This document shows, one piece after another, positions 1-4,993 of a DNA stretch of 11,955 bases. The position numbers and the translations under genes are program-made. The DNA is taken from contig JAFSQO010000502.1 in the NCBI GenBank assembly GCA_017446645.1, positions 1 through 11,955 of the forward strand. Direction: 5' to 3'. The first letter of the stretch is position 1. Every line of letters starts with the position of its first letter. Origin of the DNA: Synergistaceae bacterium. Lineage in GTDB: Bacteria; Synergistota; Synergistia; Synergistales; Aminobacteriaceae. The notes under the pieces are model-generated. The model saw nothing but the letters and a program-made list of their open reading frames with translations. It did no database searches and had not been told where the DNA came from.

Positions 1-171
1 AAAATCAGGCAAGAGTTTTACCCGCAGACACATCAGCCTAAAAATACTCAAAATCCTGAAACGTTCAATAATGCTTCACCGTCATGGTGTTTTCGTACAT
101 GTGATAGTGAAGCATGGACTTTTACCGCCGATGATTTTATGCACGATATATTGCCTAAACTAGAGGGATAA
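1..171 (+). CDS. C-terminal end of an unidentified protein (5' truncated)
   Basis: An open frame runs from base 1 to a TAA at 169-171 and gives 56 residues with no stop. It ends in acidic, aromatic-rich sequence (WTFTADDFMHDILPKLEG). The start lies outside the window. The next gene begins 3 bp after this stop, so the two are probably co-transcribed and may be translationally coupled. I recognise no domain in the visible part. Because it sits directly before a HipA/CtkA-type kinase it could be a partner such as an antitoxin or regulator, but that rests on position only. Nothing in the 56 residues resembles a helix-turn-helix. Confidence 0.55.
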   Translation, partial: KIRQEFYPQTHQPKNTQNPETFNNASPSWCFRTCDSEAWTFTADDFMHDILPKLEG

Positions 172-174
172 TCT

Positions 175-1293
175 ATGACTGAATACTTCTTAATGAACAA
201 AAACGTGAAGCTGCTTTTATTCCACATTAAACAAGACGAGAATGGGCAGTATTACTGCGAAGAAATAAGGCGGTATGTTGACAAAGAGTTATTGCCGCCT
301 GGCTTTTGCTCAATCCATAACTGGATTGACAGACGCGATTACGCCAAACATAAAGAACACTTGCATAGATGGTTAAGACAGTGGCAGATTGATACGCTAA
401 AAGGCTTCGTTGATATTACCCATGCTTTGGGGCTTAATGATACGCTTTGGGTAAAAGGGGCAGACGAGAATTTATCATGGGAAAATGTCAGCTTATACTC
501 CAATAACTTTGATGATGTTGCGGCCAAGACGGCTTTCACAAAGGGCTTGCAGGGGTTGCAGCTCTCTTCGACATCACCAGAATTTACTTCTGAAGGCTCT
601 TTTGAAAAATGCTGGGTTAGGAACAGCTCAGGAATTATTAAGCTATACAAGAAAGGCACAGAAGGCTTTGCAAATGCAGGATTAGAACCTTATTCGGAAT
701 TCTATTCGGCTCAACTCTCGCAGATTATATGTCAATCGGCCTTGAACTATAATCTTAATTATTTCAAGAAGCATTTAGTCTCTTCCTGTACTATGTTTAC
801 AGACGAACAGAACGGTTTTGTCCCTATATACAGATATTTGGATAACTCTAAAACGTATAGATTTGCAGAAATCATAGCATTCTTGGAGCAATTTGGACTT
901 TCGGAAGAGTTCAGGGATATGATTGTTCTTGACGCTGTAATATTAAATCCTGACAGGCATTTAGGCAATTTTGGCTTTATTGTAGACAATGACACTTTCC
1001 ATATAAAGAGCTTCGCGCCAGTGTTTGACCATAATATGGCATTAATAGCAAGGGGCATGAATAACTCAATGGAGCAGGACACAGAATATGTTAAGTCTTT
1101 GGGACATAAATTAGGCTCAGGATATGACTTTGTAAAGATGGCCAAGACTATGCTTACTGCCAGAACCAGGAGCATTTTGCACCAGTTACAAGATTTCGAG
1201 TTTGCACGCCACAAATCATATAATCTGCCCGCGAAACGCCTGCGCTATTTGAGTAAATTAGTGCAGAGGCAAATACATGATATTTTGTCGTGA
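175..1293 (+). CDS. HipA/CtkA-like serine/threonine kinase
   Basis: This 372-residue protein has the signature of HipA-family kinases. Residues 254-267 carry the catalytic-loop motif NPDRHLGNFG, with D260 as likely catalytic base and N265 as metal ligand. Residues 282-287 (PVFDHN) match the DFG-like metal-binding segment. K156 in IIKLYKKG is a plausible ATP-binding lysine, and E175 a possible partner. The N-terminal third (LWVK...WENVSLY) resembles the N-terminal part of HipA-like proteins from Firmicutes, from memory of the family. HipA kinases phosphorylate cytosolic targets such as aminoacyl-tRNA synthetases and cause growth arrest; CtkA is a secreted relative. No signal peptide or membrane segment is visible. 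It starts at ATG 175, 3 bp after the upstream stop. No HipB-type antitoxin is seen within the window. The family call is firm; a toxin role is inferred. Confidence 0.8.
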   Translation: MTEYFLMNKNVKLLLFHIKQDENGQYYCEEIRRYVDKELLPPGFCSIHNWIDRRDYAKHKEHLHRWLRQWQIDTLKGFVDITHALGLNDTLWVKGADENLSWENVSLYSNNFDDVAAKTAFTKGLQGLQLSSTSPEFTSEGSFEKCWVRNSSGIIKLYKKGTEGFANAGLEPYSEFYSAQLSQIICQSALNYNLNYFKKHLVSSCTMFTDEQNGFVPIYRYLDNSKTYRFAEIIAFLEQFGLSEEFRDMIVLDAVILNPDRHLGNFGFIVDNDTFHIKSFAPVFDHNMALIARGMNNSMEQDTEYVKSLGHKLGSGYDFVKMAKTMLTARTRSILHQLQDFEFARHKSYNLPAKRLRYLSKLVQRQIHDILS

Positions 1294-1347
1294 AAGAAAT
1301 TTGAGAGAATTTTGACACAAACGTGATAGTGAAAATCCGAAAAAGCG

Positions 1348-1356
1348 TGCTATACT
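1348..1356 (+). promoter_or_regulatory. Extended -10 promoter
   Basis: TGCTATACT matches the extended -10 consensus TGnTATAAT at all but one position. No good -35 lies 16-18 bp upstream (AGTGAA region), which is usual for extended -10 promoters. The TTGACA at 1312-1317 is 33 bp away, too far to pair with it. Transcription would begin near 1363, exactly at the base of a hairpin. Confidence 0.55.
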
Positions 1357-1362
1357 TATATC

Positions 1363-1411
1363 ATCGCGAAAATGCGATTGGAAAGGCGACCCGAACAAGG
1401 CCGTCTTTTTT
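1363..1411 (+). ncRNA. Candidate small RNA: hairpin plus terminator hairpin
   Basis: The predicted transcript begins at the start of a 5-bp hairpin (ATCGC 1363-1367, GCGAT 1374-1378, loop GAAAAT). A terminator hairpin follows at 1382-1408 and then a T run. The whole RNA would be about 49 nt with no space for a reading frame. It lies 70 bp downstream of the kinase gene on the same strand but has its own promoter. I do not recognise an RNA family with confidence. Short RNAs of this layout occur beside abortive-infection and other defence genes, so a covariance search is worthwhile. Alternatively it is only the promoter and terminator of a leader. Confidence 0.45.
1382..1411 (+). terminator. Rho-independent terminator
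   Basis: The arms 1382-1391 (AAAGGCGACC) and 1399-1408 (GGCCGTCTTT) pair over 10 positions with one G-T wobble and one A-C mismatch. The loop is CGAACAA, and T runs through 1411. It ends the candidate small RNA and probably also reads through from the kinase gene. Confidence 0.6.
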
Positions 1412-1465
1412 AGCCACATTTCACTAATCCTTACTCTAATTCCGTTAATCCGATTTATCCTTTAT

Positions 1466-1589
1466 CCCAGTTCAGATACGTTAGTGCTACTTCCCTGATA
1501 TTTTTGTCTGGACTGGGTAACATCATGCCCTGTGTCTGTCGAAGGCCCTAGTTCCACTAAGGCGACTCAGGTAGGCAGCACTGGGGCAT
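1466..1589 (+). other. Two-armed foldable region, possible structured RNA
   Basis: Arm 1 pairs 1466-1476 (CCCAGTTCAGA) with 1507-1517 (TCTGGACTGGG), 11 bp with one wobble, enclosing a 30-nt loop. After a 7-nt joint, arm 2 is closed by ATGCCC 1525-1530 with GGGCAT 1584-1589. Inside it, GTCG 1538-1541 pairs with CGAC 1563-1566, and TAGT 1549-1552 pairs with ACTA 1556-1559 around a 3-nt loop. No reading frame of note crosses it. I compared it by eye with SRP RNA, 6S RNA, common riboswitches and small ribozymes and found no match. It could equally be a DNA-level element such as an attachment or recombination site. Confidence 0.4.
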
Positions 1590-1620
1590 ATTTTATATAA
1601 AAGAGTAAAATGGCTACTAA

Positions 1621-1700
1621 TCGAATTTCAGACAGTCGAATTTTCGACAGTCTCTTAATTTAGACGGCTGAATTTTAAGCAGTCCTGTCAATTAATACAG
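1621..1700 (+). repeat. Degenerate ~15-18 bp tandem repeats with a palindrome
   Basis: Units begin at 1621 (TCGAATTTCAGACAG), 1636 (TCGAATTTTCGACAG), 1651 (TCTCTTAATTTAGACGG), 1668 (CTGAATTTTAAGCAG) and 1683 (TCCTGTCAATTAATACAG). They share an AATT core and an end like GACAG. The first two differ at only three positions. The block also contains the inverted repeat GTCGAATTTTCGAC (1635-1648), which extends to 1630-1653 with one mismatch. It lies 80-160 bp before the next gene, suiting an operator or protein-binding array. The units are too short and too degenerate for a CRISPR array or a type III antitoxin RNA. Confidence 0.5.
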
Positions 1701-1778
1701 ACTAACGCCAAATCTGGATTGAGTGAAGATTTTATAAAGAACAAACGTCCGTATCTTACTATAAAGAGAGGTGTTGAA

Positions 1779-2198
1779 ATGTCAGAGATTAAAGAAGAGC
1801 GCAACCACTGGCGGGACTTAGGGCTTGCAAGGAGGCTTTCTAAATGGGGCTTCGATTACCCCCCGTTAGATTTAGATTTCTTATTCCTGGAGCATAACAA
1901 CGGCCAAGTCAAGGCTATCATCGACTACAAGAACGAACATGAGAAAAAACACTATGCTTCGTCCCCTGTATATCAGGCATTAATCGATTTAGGCGACAGG
2001 GCTGGTATTCCTGTAATATCTTGCAGATATAATGATGATTACTCCAGATATAAAGCTACACCCCTGAATGTCTATGCAAGGAATTATATTCACGAGCCTA
2101 AAGAGTTAAGTGAAGCTGAATGGGTTGCTTTACTTTACGAGATTAAAGGCCAAGAAGTAAGCAAAGAGTTCTTAGCAAGCATGAACATAGTAATCTAA
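1779..2198 (+). CDS. Small PD-(D/E)xK-like putative nuclease
   Basis: Start chosen at ATG 1779, which follows the ribosome site AGAGAGGTG (1765-1773); a TTG at 1719 would extend the frame but has no good site. The 139-residue product carries a pattern typical of the PD-(D/E)xK nuclease core: DLDF with D31 and D33 on one strand, then a strand ending in IIDYK with D49 and K51. A helix with SSPVYQALIDL follows, and then an ISCRYND strand. It is soluble and has no signal peptide. Proteins of this size and pattern occur as uncharacterised phage genes and could be a Holliday-junction or other structure-specific nuclease, or an inactive binding protein. The fold assignment is by motif reading only. 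A second protein with the same layout starts at 4121. Confidence 0.6.
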   Translation: MSEIKEERNHWRDLGLARRLSKWGFDYPPLDLDFLFLEHNNGQVKAIIDYKNEHEKKHYASSPVYQALIDLGDRAGIPVISCRYNDDYSRYKATPLNVYARNYIHEPKELSEAEWVALLYEIKGQEVSKEFLASMNIVI

Positions 2199-2205
2199 TC
2201 TAATC
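2191..2205 (+). repeat. Three tandem TAATC units
   Basis: TAATC occurs three times back to back, and the stop codon of the preceding gene is inside the second unit. The tract runs into CACATGCC, the first bases of the tRNA-like element. A similar string, TAATCTCATTCACATGCC, precedes the second tRNA-like element, suggesting that flank and element were duplicated together. Confidence 0.45.
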
Positions 2206-2213
2206 TAACACAT

Positions 2214-2287
2214 GCCAAAGTAGTTTAATTGGCAGAACGAGCTTTAATGTGTAAAGCGTGGTGAAGGTTCGATGCCTTCCTTTGGCG
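2214..2287 (+). tRNA. tRNA-like element 1 (anticodon arm atypical)
   Basis: It folds as a cloverleaf. The acceptor is GCCAAAG 2214-2220 with CTTTGGC 2280-2286, 7 perfect pairs. The D arm is GTTT 2223-2226 with GAAC 2235-2238 around AATTGGCA. The anticodon stem is GCTTT 2241-2245 with AAAGC 2253-2257. The T arm is GAAGG 2263-2267 with CCTTC 2275-2279 around TTCGATG. The anticodon loop AATGTGT would give anticodon TGT (Thr), but the nearly universal T at position 33 is A. CCA is not encoded. Two unpaired bases separate the D and anticodon stems. It could be a divergent phage tRNA, a decaying copy, or a tRNA mimic. Confidence 0.6.
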
Positions 2288-2315
2288 AATAAAATCATAA
2301 AGGAGATTACGTGAT

Positions 2316-2594
2316 ATGAAATTAGGTAATTGGGACTTAGATAATATCAAAACCGCAAACCTTCCCCAGAAGGCTCAGTCTGCTTTCACAGAAGTAACAA
2401 GCGACCTTGTTGGTGGTGATTATCAGCCGGTTCTCTATGTCGGAAGCCAGTTAGTAAACGGCACAAATCACTGTATTCTCGCAATTCAGAGACCTGTAGT
2501 TCAGAACCCTAATGCCAAGCTGGTTAAGATGATTGTTCATGAAGACCTGGACGGTTCAGCGTCACTTATTTCTATCAGCGATATAACTCTGTAA
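2316..2594 (+). CDS. Cystatin-like small protein
   Basis: This 92-residue protein starts at ATG 2316, 10 nt after AAAGGAG. Residues 45-51 read QLVNGTN, matching the QxVxG first-hairpin motif of cystatins and stefins, which inhibit papain-type cysteine proteases. The layout also fits: an early glycine (G4), one helix (LPQKAQSAFTEVTSDLVGG), then strands around YQPVLYVGSQLV, HCILAIQRP and LVKMIVHEDL. The second (Pro-Trp) hairpin of animal cystatins is not evident. There is no signal peptide, so the protein should be cytosolic. It sits between two tRNA-like elements and ends just before a terminator, so it forms its own small unit. Small proteins with this pattern occur in gut bacteria and phages, from memory and unchecked. 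The fold call is reasonable; protease inhibition is inferred. Confidence 0.6.
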   Translation: MKLGNWDLDNIKTANLPQKAQSAFTEVTSDLVGGDYQPVLYVGSQLVNGTNHCILAIQRPVVQNPNAKLVKMIVHEDLDGSASLISISDITL

Positions 2595-2620
2595 TTAGCC
2601 AGGTTCTCAGGTGTAGATTT

Positions 2621-2657
2621 GAACGTTGCGTTTTTATTGCGCGGCGTTCTCTGTTTT
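2621..2657 (+). terminator. Rho-independent terminator after the cystatin-like gene
   Basis: The arms 2621-2630 (GAACGTTGCG) and 2640-2649 (CGCGGCGTTC) pair over 10 positions including two G-T wobbles, with a 9-nt T-rich loop. TCTGTTTT follows. It starts 27 bp after the stop of the cystatin-like gene. Confidence 0.6.
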
Positions 2658-2787
2658 ATAAATTACGTAATATGTAATTACATGAGACAAAATCAGATTA
2701 TCTCCAATAACATAATATAAAATTAGATTAATCTTGATTATGTGATTTATTATCATGTTATTCACAGCTACGTAATCTCATTCACAT
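2658..2787. promoter_or_regulatory. AT-rich palindromic non-coding block
   Basis: This gene-free stretch is very AT-rich and crowded with symmetry. ATTACGTAAT lies near its start. AATAACAT 2706-2713 is inverted as ATGTTATT 2755-2762. ACATAAT 2711-2717 is inverted as ATTATGT 2737-2743, and the perfect palindrome AGATTAATCT (2724-2733) is nested inside. No convincing -35/-10 pair was found. It may be an operator cluster or a replication or partition site. The ParB-like protein encoded just downstream makes a binding site conceivable, but this is inference. Confidence 0.4.
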
Positions 2788-2855
2788 GCCGGAGTAGCTC
2801 AATTAGGCAGAGCGCGCATTCAGGCGGTATACAGGTTCGAGACCTGTCTTTGGCA
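2788..2855 (+). tRNA. tRNA-like element 2 (anticodon arm shortened, probable pseudo-tRNA)
   Basis: The acceptor GCCGGAG 2788-2794 pairs with CTTTGGC 2848-2854 through two G-T wobbles. The D arm GCTC/GAGC is perfect around AATTAGGCA. The T arm ACAGG/CCTGT is perfect around TTCGAGA. Only 17 nt (2814-2830) lie between the D and T arms, where about 22-23 are normal. The best fold there is CGC/GCG with a 6-nt loop ATTCAG, so no standard anticodon can be assigned. The 5' end, D loop and 3' acceptor strand resemble tRNA-like element 1, pointing to a duplication. No CCA is encoded. It is likely a damaged tRNA or a tRNA mimic. Confidence 0.6.
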
Positions 2856-2930
2856 ACAACATACTTATAACTAATTCTTTCATTTTTATCCATTAACCCA
2901 CAGGCATAATCGCGAATGTCTGTGTTGTTC

Positions 2931-2980
2931 AAGCAGTGTGAAAAAAAACTACTCTCGCCGCACTGCTTTTCTTTTATTTG
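2931..2980 (+). terminator. Hairpin with T-rich tail
   Basis: The arms 2931-2940 (AAGCAGTGTG) and 2959-2968 (CGCACTGCTT) pair over 10 positions with one wobble. The 18-nt loop contains eight A residues, and TTCTTTTATTT follows. It lies between tRNA-like element 2 and the ParB/Dam gene. It also argues against starting that gene at the GTG at 2938, which would fall inside the hairpin. Confidence 0.5.
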
Positions 2981-3012
2981 CTTATTGCGGGAGTAGAGAA
3001 AGCGAGAGGTAC

Positions 3013-4131
3013 ATGATGATAATTGATACAGAATTCGAGAGCTTAATACCGTCATTAACACCTGAAGAGTACACAGGACTTGAAGCAAGCATTTTAGCAG
3101 AAGGCTGCAGGGATGCGCTTATAGTCTGGAATGGCATATTACTAGACGGCCATAACCGTTATAGGATATGCAAAGCTAATAATATTTCATTCAAGACAAT
3201 AGAAAAGGACTTTGCAAGCCGAAACGAGGCTAAACTCTGGATATTGCAGAACCAGCTATCACGGCGCAATCTCAATGACTTTCAAAGAATAGAGCTTGTG
3301 CGCAAGTGTGAAAATGCCATAAAAGAACAGGCCAAGTTAAGGCAAGAAGCAACAAGGTTTGGCGGTTATGGAAATTTTTCCACCACTACAGGGACATCAA
3401 GAGATGAACTCGGTAGTATGGCTCAGGTATCAGGCAAGACCTACGAACATGCGGCAGAGATTATCGATAATGCTCCGGCTTCAATAATTGAGGCTGTCAG
3501 GAATAATGAGCTGTCGATTAACTCAGGCTATGAAGTAACGAAATTACCTGAAGAGGCGCAGAAAGAAGTTGCGTTGCGAATAGAGAACGGCGAAAACCCT
3601 AAATCTGTCGTAAAAGAAGTACAGAACCGTCCTCACGTCTCATATAACTCAGGGAATAACGAATGGTATACCCCTTCTGATTACATAGAGCTTGCCCGTC
3701 AAGTCATGGGTAATATAGATTTAGACCCAGCAAGTTCGGAAATTGCAAATCAAGTTGTCCGAGCTGAGAGATTTTTCACTTTGGAAACGGACGGGTTAAA
3801 ACAGGACTGGTACGGGAATGTTTGGCTTAATCCGCCGTATTCATCAGATTTAATCATGAAATTCATAGATAAATTCATCAGTGAGTTAGCTGGAATTAAT
3901 CAAGCAATAATCTTAGTGAACAACGCAACCGAGACTGAATGGTTTAACAAGCTAGTCAAATACTCTCAGGCTTTGTGTTTCCCTTCAGGGCGTGTGAAGT
4001 TCTACAGGCCAGACGGGTCAACAGGAGCACCGTTACAGGGTCAGGCATTACTGTATTACGGCAGCCAGGCTAAGAAATTCGCTAAAGTATTTATATCAAA
4101 GGGCTGGTGTGCTTTTCCTCATGGAGTATAA
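3013..4131 (+). CDS. ParB-like domain fused to Dam-type DNA N6-adenine methyltransferase
   Basis: The 372-residue product (numbered from ATG 3013) has two parts. Residues 5-200 resemble a ParB/Srx-type N-terminal domain followed by helical DNA-binding sequence; LLDGHNRYRIC at 43-53 matches the ParB nucleotide-binding box. Residues 210-372 are a phage Dam-like adenine methyltransferase: NEWYTP at 216-221, DLDPAS at 236-241 and the catalytic NPPYS at 273-277, type [DNSH]PP[YFW]. It would use S-adenosylmethionine to methylate adenine in DNA. Target choice may come from the ParB-like part. ATG 3016 is an equally good start and better spaced from AGAGG (3005-3009). The frame stays open upstream to GTG 2938, but that passes through a hairpin. 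The 3' end overlaps the next gene. Such fusions are known in phages and mobile elements. Role options are protection from host restriction or marking of phage DNA. Confidence 0.85.
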   Translation: MMIIDTEFESLIPSLTPEEYTGLEASILAEGCRDALIVWNGILLDGHNRYRICKANNISFKTIEKDFASRNEAKLWILQNQLSRRNLNDFQRIELVRKCENAIKEQAKLRQEATRFGGYGNFSTTTGTSRDELGSMAQVSGKTYEHAAEIIDNAPASIIEAVRNNELSINSGYEVTKLPEEAQKEVALRIENGENPKSVVKEVQNRPHVSYNSGNNEWYTPSDYIELARQVMGNIDLDPASSEIANQVVRAERFFTLETDGLKQDWYGNVWLNPPYSSDLIMKFIDKFISELAGINQAIILVNNATETEWFNKLVKYSQALCFPSGRVKFYRPDGSTGAPLQGQALLYYGSQAKKFAKVFISKGWCAFPHGV

Positions 4132-4528
4132 CGATAATAATCGCGGTAAAATCCAATATCCAGCACGGAGCAAGCAAATCATAGATTACTACAAAATCAG
4201 ATATGGAAATATAACTCCGACAGATATGGACGGTTTTTTCGAGGTAAAAGATAAGGCGTATGTGTTTTATGAGTTCAAACTTGAAGGAGCTTCAGTTCCC
4301 AGAGGCCAAGAACTGGCATTAACAAGACTTGTAGATGATTTAAGTAAAGCAGGCAAGTCAGCAGTGTTATTTATTTGCCGGCATAACATCAAAGACCCTG
4401 AACAAGATATAAATGCAGCAAGTTCCATAGTAGAAAAAATCTACTGGGATAAGCACTGGCATCAAGGCAAGGGCAAGACAGTCAAAGAACACACGGATAA
4501 ATTCATGGAGTGGATAAAAACGCTTTAA
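4121..4528 (+). CDS. Second PD-(D/E)xK-like putative nuclease, overlapping the methyltransferase gene
   Basis: The 135-residue product begins at ATG 4121, which overlaps the last 11 bp of the methyltransferase gene; a GTG at 4109 in the same frame is an alternative. There is no clear ribosome site, so it is probably translated by coupling. TDMDGFF with D37, then a strand ending YEFK with E51 and K53, then a helix beginning RGQELAL, reproduce the PD-(D/E)xK core (acid, then ExK, then a helix with Q). The C-terminal part is basic and aromatic (YWDKHWHQGKGK). It is soluble. Overlap with an adenine methyltransferase suggests a restriction-modification-like or DNA-processing pair, which is inference. 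A role in replication or packaging is also possible. The family call is by motif only. Confidence 0.6.
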   Translation: MEYNDNNRGKIQYPARSKQIIDYYKIRYGNITPTDMDGFFEVKDKAYVFYEFKLEGASVPRGQELALTRLVDDLSKAGKSAVLFICRHNIKDPEQDINAASSIVEKIYWDKHWHQGKGKTVKEHTDKFMEWIKTL

Positions 4529-4587
4529 TTTTCCTCAATTCCGCCAAGTTCTGATTGCATTATCCTGTTTAAGACACAATGACCTTT

Positions 4588-4616
4588 TAGACATCATCAA
4601 AACTTTTATTTATAAA
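4588..4616 (+). promoter_or_regulatory. Candidate promoter for the packaging/head genes
   Basis: TAGACA (4588-4593) and TATAAA (4611-4616) are separated by 17 bp, each with one mismatch to consensus. They lie 30-58 bp before the small terminase gene, in the 117-bp gap after the nuclease-like gene. This is the only larger gap before the late module, so it is a natural place for its promoter. Assigned by eye only. Confidence 0.4.
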
Positions 4617-4645
4617 TACATTAAAGAAAAGGAGATAAATTACAT

Positions 4646-4993
4646 ATGTCAGAAATGCCTTTACATTTAAGACAGCACGGATTTAAGAAGGGAGTATCAG
4701 GCAATCCAGGCGGACGGCCTAAAGGTAACCCCAAAGTCAAGGAGATATTGAAGGCAGCCAGTGAAGACGCGGCCAAGAAGTTAGTAGAGCTGTTATCGTG
4801 CGGCCTTGAGAAGGTCGAGTTGTTAGCGGCTCAGGAGATATTGAACAGGACAGAGGGTAAGCCGTTACAGACACAGGACGTTGTTATACATGGTTCTGTG
4901 AGCGTCCGTGACCAGGTCAGAAATATCTTTAAGGAGCATATATTATCTAATGGAGAAGGAGCAGCAAGTACTTCCGAACCGACAGGAGATTAA
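4646..4993 (+). CDS. Terminase small subunit-like protein (DUF5681-like)
   Basis: The 115-residue product starts at ATG 4646 after AAAGGAG. FKKGVSGNPGGRPKG at residues 13-27 matches the Gly/Pro/Arg-rich opening of DUF5681 proteins. These lie next to large terminases and serve as, or replace, the small DNA-recognition subunit. A helical middle (VKEILKAASEDAAKKLVELL) and LLAAQEILNRTEGKPLQ complete the usual pattern. The small subunit would bind phage DNA and hand it to the large subunit. The 3' end overlaps the large terminase gene by 44 bp, so the two are co-translated. Family likeness is good; the terminase role follows mainly from position. Confidence 0.75.
   Translation: MSEMPLHLRQHGFKKGVSGNPGGRPKGNPKVKEILKAASEDAAKKLVELLSCGLEKVELLAAQEILNRTEGKPLQTQDVVIHGSVSVRDQVRNIFKEHILSNGEGAASTSEPTGD

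Noticed and set aside
339..1214. Minus-strand open frames opposite the kinase gene.
   Set aside because: They lack ribosome sites and family features, and they lie opposite a clear plus-strand gene.
1312..1356. TTGACA (1312-1317) as the -35 of the small-RNA promoter.
   Set aside because: The spacing of 33 bp to TATACT is about twice the functional distance.
1621..1700. CRISPR array or type III toxin-antitoxin RNA repeats.
   Set aside because: The units are only 15-18 bp, degenerate and without spacers, and there are no Cas genes or ToxN-like gene.
2814..2830. Anticodon TCA in tRNA-like element 2, suggesting a UGA-suppressor tRNA.
   Set aside because: The stem would have only 3 bp, the segment is about 6 nt too short, and the window shows no gene needing UGA readthrough. 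TGA ends the kinase gene normally.
2938..3012. Earlier GTG start of the ParB/Dam gene.
   Set aside because: It lies inside a hairpin with a T-rich tail, has no ribosome site, and adds 25 residues unlike ParB-type N-termini.
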